A DNA stretch of 64,000 bases from Pseudonocardia broussonetiae (GTDB taxonomy: Bacteria; Actinomycetota; Actinomycetes; Mycobacteriales; Pseudonocardiaceae). The notes under the pieces were generated by a model. That model did not search any database. It was given only the letters and a program-made list of their open reading frames with translations, and was not told where the DNA came from. The position numbers and the translations under genes are program-made. This document shows positions 50,719-58,987 of the stretch, one piece after another (the stretch's first letter is position 1; the number at the start of each line of letters is the position of its first letter). The stretch is taken from contig NZ_CP053564.1 in assembly GCF_013155125.1 (NCBI RefSeq), positions 875,501-939,500 on the forward strand. The letters are read 5' to 3'.

Positions 50719-51309
50719 TCAGACCGCGGCGGTGCCGATCAACCCCTTGCGCGTGACCAGCGCGGTGAGCTCGGGCTCCGTCAGCGCGTCGGTGCCCTTC
50801 GGGCGGCGCGGCAGCACCATGTAGCGCGACTCCGCGCTGGCGTCCCACACCGTGATCGCGATGTCGTCGGGTAGCTCCAGCCCGAACTCCCGCAGCACCC
50901 CGCGCGGGTCGCGGACCACCCGCGACCGGTAGGCCTCGCTCTTGTACCAGGTGGGCGACGGGCCGAGCAGCGCGATCGGGTAGCAGGAGCACAGCGTGCA
51001 GACCACGACGTGGTGCTCGTCGGGGGTGTTGGCGACGACCTTGAGCCGCTGCTCCTGCAGCCCGCCCGCCATCGACAGGCCGACCTCGCGGATCGCCGTG
51101 TTCGCGTCGGTGAGCAGGCGGTCGGTGAAGCCGGGGTCGGTCCAGGCGCGGGCGGCGATCCGCGCCCCGTTGGCGGGGGTGCCGCCGGCCAGGAACTCGT
51201 CGATGCGGGTGTCGATCTCGCCGGGGTCGAGCAGCCCGCGCGACTCCAGCAGCGACTCGACGTGCCGGACCTGCGCCGAGATCGTCGAACTGGCGTGGTC
51301 ACCGCTCAC
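50719..51309 (-). CDS. nitrile hydratase alpha subunit, cobalt type
   Basis: GTG 51309 overlaps the upstream stop (GTGA) and starts the typical N-terminal helices (VRHVESLLESRGLL). The 196-residue protein holds the metal-claw motif VCTLCSC at residues 103-109. The Thr in CTLCSC marks cobalt rather than iron enzymes, and two of the cysteines are expected to be oxidised to sulfinic/sulfenic acid. It hydrates nitriles to amides, or could be the gamma-equivalent of thiocyanate hydrolase. Its beta partner is split into two genes immediately upstream. No amidase is adjacent. Confidence 0.93.
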   Translation of the reverse strand: MSGDHASSTISAQVRHVESLLESRGLLDPGEIDTRIDEFLAGGTPANGARIAARAWTDPGFTDRLLTDANTAIREVGLSMAGGLQEQRLKVVANTPDEHHVVVCTLCSCYPIALLGPSPTWYKSEAYRSRVVRDPRGVLREFGLELPDDIAITVWDASAESRYMVLPRRPKGTDALTEPELTALVTRKGLIGTAAV

Positions 51310-51596
51310 GACGGCACCTCCTCGGGATCGGCCTCGTGCAGGTAGTCCTCCCACAGCTCGACGACCACGGAGTGGTCGCCCGCGCCGAACAGCGCGGCCG
51401 CGGGGAAGCGGACGTGGTAGACGCCCCGGGGATCGGTGGCGCGGCCGCGCGCCCGCTCGTCGGCCAGCGGGTGCGTCCCCGCCCGCTCGACGACGGTGCC
51501 GACGGCCCCGCGGGCGTAGCGGGGCAGTCGGGTGTGCCCGTCGGGGTCGCCGGTGCGGGTGCGCACCCGTGTGCCCGGCGGGAAGCGGTCAGCCAT
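51306..51596 (-). CDS. nitrile hydratase beta-subunit C-terminal half as a separate protein
   Basis: The 96-residue protein matches the C-terminal SH3-like barrel of nitrile hydratase beta: FPPGTRVRTRTGDPDGHTRLPRYARGAVGTVV in outline, then VYHVRFPAAALFG and VVVELWEDYL. It starts inside the end of the N-terminal-half gene (8-base overlap) and ends at the alpha start (4-base overlap). In most enzymes this domain is fused to the preceding one; thiocyanate hydrolase and toyocamycin nitrile hydratase are the three-subunit precedents I know. Confidence 0.9.
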   Translation of the reverse strand: MADRFPPGTRVRTRTGDPDGHTRLPRYARGAVGTVVERAGTHPLADERARGRATDPRGVYHVRFPAAALFGAGDHSVVVELWEDYLHEADPEEVPS

Positions 51597-51894
51597 GCGG
51601 GTGCCCGTCGGCGGGCAGCGCCAGGTCGGCGGCCCCGACCACGCCCTTCTCGGCCAGCAGCGTGCGGATCGCGGCGAACCACCGCTCGTAGTACGAGGCG
51701 GCCAGGTACTCGCCGACGGGCAGACGCTCCTGGGCGTCGCGGAACTCGTCGAGGTTGTAGATCCCGCGGCGGATCAGGGCTCCGTTGAGCGCGAAGACGT
51801 GCGCCTCCCAGTCGTCGTGGAAGGGCGGTTCGTCGGGCTCCTCCACGATCGCGGCGAAGCCCGTCATCCCGCCGACGTCGTTGATGCGACTCAC
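51589..51894 (-). CDS. nitrile hydratase beta-subunit N-terminal half as a separate protein
   Basis: The 101-residue protein carries the N-terminal beta signature (MSRINDVGGMTGFAAI, EPDEPPFHDDWEAHVFAL) and the following helices (YYERWFAAIRTLLAEKG). It is the first of the three overlapping hydratase genes. Nitrile hydratase activators are also related to this domain, but no other gene here supplies it, so a structural subunit is the better reading. The pyridoxamine-oxidase-like gene ends 20 bases upstream. Confidence 0.9.
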   Translation of the reverse strand: MSRINDVGGMTGFAAIVEEPDEPPFHDDWEAHVFALNGALIRRGIYNLDEFRDAQERLPVGEYLAASYYERWFAAIRTLLAEKGVVGAADLALPADGHPHG

Positions 51895-51913
51895 GCGCTC
51901 TTCCTACCGCCCC

Positions 51914-52405
51914 TCAGTGCTTGCGCACCACCCGTTCCGCCTCGCCGGGCTTCCAGATGGTGACCTCCATGTGCCCGTCGACGAGCTCCACCGCGGAGGC
52001 GCCGGTGAGGTGCGCCTCGTAGAAGTGGCCGAACACCTCGCCGCGGAGGTCGAACCCGCTCTGGTCGAACAGATCCTGGGCGAAGCGCTGGTGCAGGTCG
52101 GTGTCGCGGACGTCGGACACGGAGCCGAACAGCTTGGCGTCGCCGTCGCCGACCTGCGTGTCGACGGTCGCGGTGTGCAGGCAGAAGCGCGGGTCGCGGT
52201 GCAGGTCGTGGAACTTGGTCGTGTCCGGCATCCCGATCAGCCACAAGCGGTCCTCGAACACGCTCGGTTCGATGGGGCTGATCCGCGGGGAGCCGTCGGC
52301 GCGCACCGTCGCGAGCATGCACAGCTTCCCGGTCGCGGCGTGGCGGCGTCGGAAGATCGTCGAGATGCGGGGGGCGCCCGCGGTGAAGTCCGTCCAGCTC
52401 GTCAT
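51914..52405 (-). CDS. pyridoxamine 5'-phosphate oxidase-family (FMN-binding split barrel) protein
   Basis: The 163-residue protein has the split-barrel pattern: KLCMLATVRADGSPRISPIEP (strands 1-2), RLWLIGMPDTTKFHDLHRDPRFCLHT and a C-terminal WKPGEAERVVRK. Actinomycete members bind FMN or F420 and reduce or protect small molecules. The true substrate is unknown. It is upstream of the nitrile hydratase genes on the same strand with a 19-base gap, so it may share their promoter. A palindrome lies 23 bases upstream of its start. Confidence 0.85.
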   Translation of the reverse strand: MTSWTDFTAGAPRISTIFRRRHAATGKLCMLATVRADGSPRISPIEPSVFEDRLWLIGMPDTTKFHDLHRDPRFCLHTATVDTQVGDGDAKLFGSVSDVRDTDLHQRFAQDLFDQSGFDLRGEVFGHFYEAHLTGASAVELVDGHMEVTIWKPGEAERVVRKH

Positions 52406-52427
52406 GGTGACGACGGTAGGACCGGTC

Positions 52428-52446
52428 CCTGACAGCTCCTGTCAGG
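52428..52446. promoter_or_regulatory. palindrome CCTGACAG-CTC-CTGTCAGG
   Basis: An 8+3+8 perfect inverted repeat lies 23 to 41 bases upstream of the oxidase-like gene and just after the HAAS-like gene's stop, both on the minus strand. Its position over the expected promoter suggests an operator for the oxidase/nitrile hydratase unit. A weak terminator for the preceding gene is the alternative. Confidence 0.5.
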
Positions 52447-52454
52447 AATCTGCG

Positions 52455-52976
52455 TCACGGGTTCCCATCGCGGACGAACCGACGGGCCACGGCCAGGTGC
52501 GCCGCGGCCAGCGCCGGCCCGACCACCAGCGCCCCGAGGACGACGCCGGCCGCGCCGGGCAGGAACGCCACGACGACGGGCACCCCGGCGGCGACGAGCG
52601 CGGTGGCCGCCAGCTTGTGCCCGACGGGCCAGGCGCGCGAGCGCCACAGCAGCACCAGCCCGACGACCGCGCCGACGCCGAGCGTGAGCAGCGACGCCGC
52701 GAACAGGTGCACCGGCGCGAGGTCGCGCGGGCGGAACGGGTCGGGCCGCTCCCCCGTGCGCTCCAGCTCCGCGCGCACGAGGTCGGCGGGCGGGCCCAGC
52801 TCGGCGAGCGCCGCGGCGACGACCTCGTCGGACGCACCCGGGCCGGCGTGCGCGGCGCAGTGCGTCCAGATCCGCGAGCCGACCTCCAGGCGCGACACCT
52901 GCCCGAGCCGGTGCGCGTGCCGGTCGAACTCGGCGAGGTAGGCCGCCAGCGCGGGGGGCACCTCGCCCGCCGTCAC
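52455..52976 (-). CDS. HAAS-like membrane protein
   Basis: GTG 52976 overlaps the IclR gene stop (GTGA). The 173-residue protein begins with a helical HAAS-type region (ALAAYLAEFDRHAHRLGQVSRLEVGSRIWTH in outline, then a segment like AALAELGPPADLVRAEL), which in that family links to membrane signalling. Three transmembrane helices follow (about residues 85-165). It may act with the IclR regulator it is coupled to. Assignment to HAAS is by helix pattern and modest. Confidence 0.65.
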   Translation of the reverse strand: MTAGEVPPALAAYLAEFDRHAHRLGQVSRLEVGSRIWTHCAAHAGPGASDEVVAAALAELGPPADLVRAELERTGERPDPFRPRDLAPVHLFAASLLTLGVGAVVGLVLLWRSRAWPVGHKLAATALVAAGVPVVVAFLPGAAGVVLGALVVGPALAAAHLAVARRFVRDGNP

Positions 52977-53770
52977 CGCGCCACCCGCCCGGACAGCTCC
53001 GTGCCCAGCGCCTGCGCCGCCGCGTGCAGCACCGGCGTGATCTGCTCGACCGCCGCCCACGTCACGCGCGACTCCGGCCCCGACACCGACACCGCGGTCG
53101 GTGACGGCACGCCCGGCACGGCCACCGCGACGCAGCGCACCCCGAGCTCCTGCTCGGCGTCGTCGACGGCGTGGCCCTGGCGCCGGATCCGCTCCAGCTC
53201 GCGCAGCAGCGCGTCGGGGTCGGTGATCGTGTGCGGGGTCTGCGCGGCCATCCCGGTGCGGGCCAGCAGCGCGCGGACGGCGGGCTCGGGCAGCCCGGCG
53301 ATCAGCGCCTTGCCGACGCCCGTGCAGTGCACCGGGACGCGCCTGCCGACCTCGGTGAACATCCGCATCGAGTGCCGCGAGGGCGCCTGCGCCACGTAGA
53401 CGACCGCGTCGCCGTCGAGCATCGCCATGTTCGCGGTCTCCCCGACGGCGTCGACGAGCGCGGCGAGCTGCGGCTGCGCCCACGACCCGAGCATCCGCGA
53501 CGCCGCCTCGCCCAGCCCGATCAGCCGCGGACCCAGCCCGTAGCGGCGGGAGGGCAGCTGCCGCACGTACCCCGACGCCACCAGGGTGCGGACGATCCGG
53601 TGGATCGTCGGCAGCGGCAGCCCGGAGCGGACGGCGAGCTCGGAGAGCGCGAGGTCGCCGTCGGCGAGGTGCTCGAGCAGCGCGAAGGCGCGGTCGAGCG
53701 ACTGCACGCCCCCGGACCGGCCGATGCCGTTCGTCGCGCCCATCACCATCCGATCGCCGGGACCGATCAC
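52973..53770 (-). CDS. IclR-family transcriptional regulator
   Basis: The 265-residue protein has an IclR winged helix (SLDRAFALLEHLADGDLALSELAVRSGLPLPTIHRIVRTLVASGYV in outline; residues 24-68) and the effector domain (ETANMAMLDGDAVVYVAQ, VPVHCTGVGKALIAGL, GVRCVAVAVPG). Starts at 53749 or 53743 are also possible because ATG codons cluster there without a clear ribosome binding site. It is coupled to the HAAS-like membrane protein downstream. IclR regulators often control catabolic genes; no obvious operator was found. Confidence 0.88.
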   Translation of the reverse strand: MIGPGDRMVMGATNGIGRSGGVQSLDRAFALLEHLADGDLALSELAVRSGLPLPTIHRIVRTLVASGYVRQLPSRRYGLGPRLIGLGEAASRMLGSWAQPQLAALVDAVGETANMAMLDGDAVVYVAQAPSRHSMRMFTEVGRRVPVHCTGVGKALIAGLPEPAVRALLARTGMAAQTPHTITDPDALLRELERIRRQGHAVDDAEQELGVRCVAVAVPGVPSPTAVSVSGPESRVTWAAVEQITPVLHAAAQALGTELSGRVAR

Positions 53771-53833
53771 CCGGACCGAGGGTATCCCGCGCGCGCCCGC
53801 GGCCGTCCGCCGTTCCGGCCGGCACCTCCGGGA

Positions 53834-54238
53834 CTAGGGGCGCACCAGGTTGCGCAGCGCGAGCCACGCCACGGGCAGGTAGGCGGCGAGCACGGGCGCC
53901 GGGCCGCGGACCGCCAGCCAGGTGGCGCAGCCGCCCGGGTCGTCCTCGACGCCGTGCACCAGGTGCAGGCGCAGCGGCCCGAGGCGGACGTCCCACGCCC
54001 ACGTGCGCGCGGCCTCGTCCACCGCGGTGACCACGAACGCGACCCGCACCCCCAGCGGCCCGTGCACCGTGCCGGTGGCGCCCGGCGCGATGCGCGGCGC
54101 GGCGGTGTCGACGCGGCGGATCTGCGGCGCCCAGCCCGCCCAGCGCCCCGGGTCGGCGTAGCGCTCCCAGGCCTGCGCGGGCGTCGCGGCGCCCCGCGCG
54201 CGTGTTCCGGCTTCCACTCCCCGATCGTCGAGGAACAC
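53834..54238 (-). CDS. SRPBCC family protein
   Basis: The 134-residue protein has the START/polyketide-cyclase pattern (TPAQAWERYADPGRWAGWAPQIRRVDT, GTVHGPLGVRVAFVVTAVDEAARTWAW) and a C-terminal helix. It is divergent from a second, related SRPBCC gene with only 35 bases between the two starts. The two may have arisen by duplication and share a promoter region. No catalytic residues are evident. Confidence 0.78.
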   Translation of the reverse strand: MFLDDRGVEAGTRARGAATPAQAWERYADPGRWAGWAPQIRRVDTAAPRIAPGATGTVHGPLGVRVAFVVTAVDEAARTWAWDVRLGPLRLHLVHGVEDDPGGCATWLAVRGPAPVLAAYLPVAWLALRNLVRP

Positions 54239-54273
54239 GGGCGTCGGCGCCTCCCGGGGCCTACCGTGGACGG

Positions 54274-54720
54274 GTGATCCGAACCGAGCAGACCGTCGCC
54301 GCTCCCGCCGCCGTGGCGCACGCCGTGCTCACCGACGTGGCGGCGTGGCGGCTGTGGTCCCCGCACATCCGGCGCGTCGACTGCGCCGGTGAGGTCATCC
54401 AGGACGCGAGCTGGAGCGGCACGATCACGCCGTGGTTCGGCCCGGGCACCGTCATGGAGGTGACGTGGTGCGAGCCCGGCCGCGGCATCCGCTGGACCTC
54501 CCGCGCCGCCGGCCACCGCCTCGACTACGCCGACCTCATCACCCCGCACGGCGACCAGCGCTGCACGGTCACGATGGAGGCCGAGGTCTCCGGGCCGGTC
54601 GGGAAGCTGGTGCAGGGCGTCGTCGGGCCGCTGTCGGCCTACGGGCAGCGCCGCCGGCTCAACCGGCTCGCCGCGCTGGCCGAGTTCCTGCACCGCCGCG
54701 CGATCGTCTACACCGCCTGA
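54274..54720 (+). CDS. SRPBCC family protein
   Basis: GTG 54274 gives 148 residues with the helix-grip fold (IRTEQTVAAPAAVAHAVLTDVAAWRLWSPHIRRVDC, then GTITPWFGPGTVMEVTWCEPGRGIRWTS in outline) and a long terminal helix. It resembles the divergent neighbour in the WSPHIRRVD and APQIRRVDT segments. Ligand-binding or cyclase roles are typical of the fold. It converges on the maleylacetate reductase gene with a 21-base gap. Confidence 0.8.
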   Translation: MIRTEQTVAAPAAVAHAVLTDVAAWRLWSPHIRRVDCAGEVIQDASWSGTITPWFGPGTVMEVTWCEPGRGIRWTSRAAGHRLDYADLITPHGDQRCTVTMEAEVSGPVGKLVQGVVGPLSAYGQRRRLNRLAALAEFLHRRAIVYTA

Positions 54721-54741
54721 CCCTCCCGACAGCGCCTGCCT

Positions 54742-55770
54742 CTACAGGGCCTCCCCGGACCAGGCCGCCTGCACGAGCCGGCGCAGCGCGCCGCCGCCGA
54801 CCGGCACCGGGTTGTCGGCCGGCACGACCGGCTCGGTGCGCCCGGCGACCTCGTCGAGCTGGTCCTCGCGCAGCCCCAGCTCGCGCAGCCCGTGCGGCAC
54901 GCCCGCGGCGTCGGCGACGGAGCGCAGGCCCGCCACGGCGTCGTCCGTGCGCAGGGCGCGGGCCATCCGCGCGGCGGCGTCCGGTGAGCCGGGGGCGTTG
55001 AACGCGAGCACGTGCGGCAGCAGGACCGCGTGGGTCGCCGCGTGCGGCATGCCCAGCCCGCCGAGCACGTGCGCGAGCTTGTGGTGCAGCCCCGACCCGG
55101 CGGCCGCGAACGCCGTGCCGGCGAGGTAGGCGCCCAGCAGCAGGTCGGCGGGGTCGCCGTCACGCAGCCCGTCGGCCAGCGCCCGCACCCCCTCCTCCGC
55201 GACGGCGGAGCTCACCGGGTTGCGCCGCGGGGCCCAGAACGCCTCGACGCAGTGCGCCATCGCGTTCAGCGCGCTCGCCCTCGCCAGCGCGAGCGGCAGT
55301 GACGCCGTCAGCTCCGGGTCGTAGACGACGGTGCGTGGCAGCACCACCGGGTCGGTGCCGGTGGTCTTGACGCCGTCCTGCGACGTCCCCCAGACCGGCG
55401 TCACCTCCGAGCCCGCGTACGTCGTGGGCACGGCGAGGATCGGCAGCCGCGTGGTGAGCGCGACCGCCTTGGCAGCCCCGACCGTCGACCCGCCGCCGAT
55501 GCAGACGACGGCGTCGGCGCCCGCCGCGGCCGCCCGCGCCGCCTCCGCGGTGGCCACCGGCACGTGCTCGCGCACCGCGCTGAACGTGCCCGCGACGCGG
55601 TCGGCGAACGGGGCGGTCAGGGCGCGGACGCGCTCGGCGTCGCGGTCGGAGGCGATCACCAGCACCGCGCTCGCGCCCAGCCGCTCGACCTCCCCGGCCA
55701 GCTCCGTGCGCGCGGCACCGGACCCGAACACGACCCGCACCGGCAGGGCGTCGTAGACGAAGGACTCCAT
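54742..55770 (-). CDS. maleylacetate reductase (iron-type alcohol dehydrogenase family)
   Basis: The 342-residue protein has the Rossmann-like start (VVFGSGAA), the GGGST NAD(P)-binding motif (CIGGGSTVGAAKA, near 90), PTTYAGSEVTPVWG (a maleylacetate-reductase hallmark near 115), and later His-containing segments (NAMAHCVEAFWA, GLHHKLAHVLGG). Maleylacetate reductase turns maleylacetate into 3-oxoadipate, the step after hydroxyquinol or chlorocatechol ring cleavage. No ring-cleavage dioxygenase gene is next to it, so it is an isolated pathway gene here. Confidence 0.88.
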   Translation of the reverse strand: MESFVYDALPVRVVFGSGAARTELAGEVERLGASAVLVIASDRDAERVRALTAPFADRVAGTFSAVREHVPVATAEAARAAAAGADAVVCIGGGSTVGAAKAVALTTRLPILAVPTTYAGSEVTPVWGTSQDGVKTTGTDPVVLPRTVVYDPELTASLPLALARASALNAMAHCVEAFWAPRRNPVSSAVAEEGVRALADGLRDGDPADLLLGAYLAGTAFAAAGSGLHHKLAHVLGGLGMPHAATHAVLLPHVLAFNAPGSPDAAARMARALRTDDAVAGLRSVADAAGVPHGLRELGLREDQLDEVAGRTEPVVPADNPVPVGGGALRRLVQAAWSGEAL

Positions 55771-55804
55771 CCCCGGAGCCTAGGGTTTCCCCGTTCGCCC
55801 GCGG

Positions 55805-56809
55805 ATGATCACCCGAGCTGCCAGCATCCCGACCGTGACGACCGGTGCCCGGGTCCCGCGGACCACCTCGCTGCACGTGTTCTGCGTCGTGCTCGTCGTC
55901 GCGGTCGCGGCACGGCCGCTGCTGGCCGGCGCGGCGGCGGCTCCGGGGCTGCGCACGGCCGCCACGGTGTTCGTCGCCGTGTGCCTGCAGGCGCTGCCGT
56001 TCCTCGTGGGCGGGGTGCTGCTGTCCGGGCTGATCGCGGCGTTCGTCTCGCCCGCGGCGCTGCGGCGGGTGCTGCCGCGCAGCCCGGTGGCGGCGGTGCC
56101 CGTCGCCGCGGCGGCGGGGCTGGTGCTGCCCGGGTGCGAGTGCGCGTCGGTGCCGGTGGCGCGGCGCCTGATCGGCCAGGGCGTGCCCGACGCCGCCGCG
56201 CTGGCGTTCCTGCTCGCGGCGCCGGCGGTCAACCCCGTCGTGCTGGTGGCCACGGCCGTCGCGTTCCCGGGCGAGCCGCGGATGGTGCTCGCCCGGTTCC
56301 TCGGCTCGCTCGCCACGGCCTGCGCGATGGGCTTGCTGTGGCAGCGGGCGGGGCGGGCGGAGTGGATCGCGGGCCGCGCCCGGCGCCCGGCGACGGCGGG
56401 TCCGGGCGGCCGCTGGGCGGTGCTCGCCGAGACCGCGCGGCACGACCTCGTCTCGGCCGGCGGGTTCCTGGTGCTCGGCGCACTGGCCGCCGCGACGCTG
56501 TCGGTGCTGGTCCCGCCCGCCTGGGTCGAGGCGCTCGCGGGGCGGCTGCTGCTCGCGGTCGTCGTGATGGCGGTGCTCGCGGTGGCGCTCGCGCTGTGCA
56601 GCGAGGCCGACGCGTTCGTCGCCGCGTCGCTGACCGCGCTGCCCCTGCTCCCCCGGCTGGTCTTCCTCGTCGTCGGCCCGGCGGTCGACGTCAAGCTCGT
56701 CGCGCTGCAGGCCGGCGCGTTCGGTCCGGCGTTCGCGGCGCGGTTCGCGCCGGCCGCGTTCGTGGTGGCCGTGCTGAGCGCGTGCGCCGCCGGCTGGGCC
56801 GTGCTGTGA
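55805..56809 (+). CDS. permease of the UPF0718/DUF318 family
   Basis: The 334-residue protein has eight to ten predicted helices and the family motifs VLPGCECASVPVARRL and LAFLLAAPAVNPVVLVATAVAFPG in the first half, echoed by CSEADAFVAASLTALPLLPRLVFLVVGPAVDVKL in outline in the second half. Family members transport metals or organic arsenic or thiols, but specificity is not established. It overlaps the TIGR03943-type gene (GTGA), a conserved pairing that supports a joint membrane complex. Confidence 0.88.
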   Translation: MITRAASIPTVTTGARVPRTTSLHVFCVVLVVAVAARPLLAGAAAAPGLRTAATVFVAVCLQALPFLVGGVLLSGLIAAFVSPAALRRVLPRSPVAAVPVAAAAGLVLPGCECASVPVARRLIGQGVPDAAALAFLLAAPAVNPVVLVATAVAFPGEPRMVLARFLGSLATACAMGLLWQRAGRAEWIAGRARRPATAGPGGRWAVLAETARHDLVSAGGFLVLGALAAATLSVLVPPAWVEALAGRLLLAVVVMAVLAVALALCSEADAFVAASLTALPLLPRLVFLVVGPAVDVKLVALQAGAFGPAFAARFAPAAFVVAVLSACAAGWAVL

Positions 56810-57495
56810 GGCGCGAGACGCAGCACGTGCTGCTCCTGCTGCTCGGCGGGGCGGTGCTGCGGATCGCGGTCGACGGCACCCACCTGCGCTACGTCCGCCC
56901 CGGGCACCGCTGGCTGCTGCTCGCGGCGGGCGCGGTGGTCGTCACGCTCGCGGTGGTGGCACTGGTCCGCGACCGGCGCGGGCCCGTACCCGGCCACCAC
57001 CACGGCGGGGCCGAGCGCCACGTCCCGTGGCTGCTGCTCGCCCCGGTGCTGGTGATCGCGCTCGTCGCCCCGCCCGCGCTGGGCGCCGACGCGGTCGGGC
57101 GGACCGGCTCCGGCGGAGCCGTGGTCCGCGACGGCGACGTGTTCGGGCCGCTGGCCGACGGCGCCGCGCTCCCCGTCGCCGAGTTCGTGCAGCGGGCCGC
57201 GTGGGACACCGGCGGCTCCCTCGACGGCCGCACCGTCGAGCTCACCGGCTTCGTGGTGCGCCGGGGCGCCGCCGTCGACCTGGCCCGGCTGACGATCGCC
57301 TGCTGCGCCGCCGACGCCCGCGCCCACCTCGTGCACCTGGCAGGCGACGTCGGCGACCCGCCGCCCGACACCTGGCTGCGCGTGCGCGGCACCGTCGTGA
57401 CGGGCAGCGCCACCGCCGCCACCGGGTACGTCCCGGTGCTGGCGGTGGCGTCGGTGGAGGTCGTGGGGGCCCCGCCCGACCCGTACGAGTACTAG
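56806..57495 (+). CDS. TIGR03943/DUF1980 family membrane protein
   Basis: GTG 56806 overlaps the permease stop. The 229-residue protein has two N-terminal helices (about 8-22 and 35-55), a His-rich loop (PGHHHGGAERH), a third helix and an extracytoplasmic domain with VELTGFVVRRG, ACCAADARAH (vicinal Cys, a metal-binding feature) and a C-terminal beta region. It is the usual partner of the DUF318 permease; with the His and Cys motifs, metal handling is likely. Confidence 0.86.
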   Translation: MRRETQHVLLLLLGGAVLRIAVDGTHLRYVRPGHRWLLLAAGAVVVTLAVVALVRDRRGPVPGHHHGGAERHVPWLLLAPVLVIALVAPPALGADAVGRTGSGGAVVRDGDVFGPLADGAALPVAEFVQRAAWDTGGSLDGRTVELTGFVVRRGAAVDLARLTIACCAADARAHLVHLAGDVGDPPPDTWLRVRGTVVTGSATAATGYVPVLAVASVEVVGAPPDPYEY

Positions 57496-57530
57496 GCGTA
57501 CCGATCGGACAGGGCGGGCGGGGTCGGGCG

Positions 57531-58184
57531 CTACCGGCGGCGGTCCACCGCCCAGGCGACGCCGGTGGCCGCGGTGAGCAGGACGAGCGCCAGCCCGGCG
57601 TCGGGCACGGGCGGGGGGCCCGCGGCGGTCAGCGCGGCCACCGCCGTGCCGACGGGCGGGAGCCACGGCTGCACCGCCGTCACGACCACGACCGTGACGG
57701 CCAGCAGCACCGACCGCCCGATCCGGGTCACCACCGGCCGGGCGCACAGCAGCCCCACCGCGGTGCCCGCCAGCGCGGCCGCGAGGTGCGCCACGACGCC
57801 GAGCACCACGGTCGCGGGCGGGTAGGCGTAGCGGCCGAGCACCACCGGCCACGCCACGGCGAGCGCGACCAGCAGGACGTCGCCGAGCACCGCCACGAGC
57901 GCCGTGGCCGCCGCGACCGGCCCCCACCCGCCGGCGGCCGAGGCGGTCAGCGCGCGCCGCGCCGGGTCGTCGACGTGCGCGACGACCAGCGCCCACCACG
58001 CCGCCACCGGGTAGAGCGCCAGCGCCGACGCCGCCCACGGCACGGGCGGCGGCCCGGGGTCGCCGCCGAACAGCACCGCGAGCACCGCGGCGAACAGGAG
58101 CAGCGGAGGCACCCAGCGCTGCGACCGGACCACCTCGGCGAGCACGTACCGCGCGACGGCGGCCGTCGTCGCGACGCCGTTCAC
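57531..58184 (-). CDS. ABC exporter membrane subunit
   Basis: GTG 58184 overlaps the ATPase gene stop. The 217-residue protein has six predicted helices (RWVPPLLLFAAVLAVLFGG, ALYPVAAWWALVVAHV, AAATALVAVLGDVLLVALAVAW in outline, and others) and no other domains. It is the permease partner of the upstream ATP-binding protein. Substrate is unknown; a 2-component exporter of small lipids or peptides is likely. It converges on the TIGR03943 gene. Confidence 0.82.
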   Translation of the reverse strand: MNGVATTAAVARYVLAEVVRSQRWVPPLLLFAAVLAVLFGGDPGPPPVPWAASALALYPVAAWWALVVAHVDDPARRALTASAAGGWGPVAAATALVAVLGDVLLVALAVAWPVVLGRYAYPPATVVLGVVAHLAAALAGTAVGLLCARPVVTRIGRSVLLAVTVVVVTAVQPWLPPVGTAVAALTAAGPPPVPDAGLALVLLTAATGVAWAVDRRR

Positions 58185-58984
58185 GGCGTCCCCGGACGGC
58201 GCACGGACAGCACCGAGCACCCCGCCCCCAGCGCCGCCGCCAGCAGCGCGTCACCCCCGGCGACCGGCACCCGGACGGTCAGCACCGGGCCCTCGCCCGA
58301 GCACCGCGCGGACGGCGGCAGCCGCGCGACGACGGCCGCCAGGTCGCCCGGGCAGCGCAGCACCACCACGGTGCGGGGTGCCTCCGGCGCCGGTCCGGGC
58401 GCCAGCCGCCCCGCGGAGAGGCTCCAGCGCGCCGCGCCCGCGAGCCCGCCGGCCCGCCCGGAGTGGTCGGCGACCAGCAGCGGCACCGCCACCCCGGCCA
58501 GTACCGCGTCGAGCGCGGCGGCCGCGGAGTCGTCGAGCCCCGACCAGGGCTCGTCGAGCACCAGCAGGGCGGGCGACCCGCAGAGCGCCTGCGCCAGCCC
58601 GACCTTGCGCGCGTTGCCCGTCGACAGCCGCCCCATCGGGGTGTCGGGGCCGCCGGTGAAGCCGAGCCGCTCCAGCAGCGCCGTCGCCTCCGCGCCGTCG
58701 CGCCCGGAGCCCCGGATCGCGGCGAGGTGCGCGAGCCAGGTCCGGACGGGCGTCCGCTCGGGCACCGGGAGGTCGGCGGGCAGGTGCCCGACGCGCCGGG
58801 GCCGGTCGCGCACGCGGCCGGACGTGGGCACCGAGCAGCCGGCGGCGATGCGCAGCAGCGTCGACTTGCCGGCGCCGTTGGCGCCCAGCACCACCGCCGG
58901 GACCCCGGGCACGACGTCGAGGTCGACGCCCGCGAGCACCTCGGGACCGCGCCCGTAGCGCTTGCGCACCCCCTCCAGGCGCAC
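58181..58984 (-). CDS. ABC transporter ATP-binding protein
   Basis: The 267-residue ATPase has Walker A GANGAGKST (near 35-43), signature-like LSTGNARKVGLAQAL (near 125; LSTGN replaces the usual LSGGQ) and Walker B LLVLDEPWSGLDD. A C-terminal part of about 70 residues follows the switch His (VADHSGRAG). It is expected to power the permease encoded downstream with a 4-base overlap. A possible extra substrate-sensing tail is not recognised. Confidence 0.9.
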   Translation of the reverse strand: MRLEGVRKRYGRGPEVLAGVDLDVVPGVPAVVLGANGAGKSTLLRIAAGCSVPTSGRVRDRPRRVGHLPADLPVPERTPVRTWLAHLAAIRGSGRDGAEATALLERLGFTGGPDTPMGRLSTGNARKVGLAQALCGSPALLVLDEPWSGLDDSAAAALDAVLAGVAVPLLVADHSGRAGGLAGAARWSLSAGRLAPGPAPEAPRTVVVLRCPGDLAAVVARLPPSARCSGEGPVLTVRVPVAGGDALLAAALGAGCSVLSVRRPGTP

Positions 58985-58987
58985 CGC

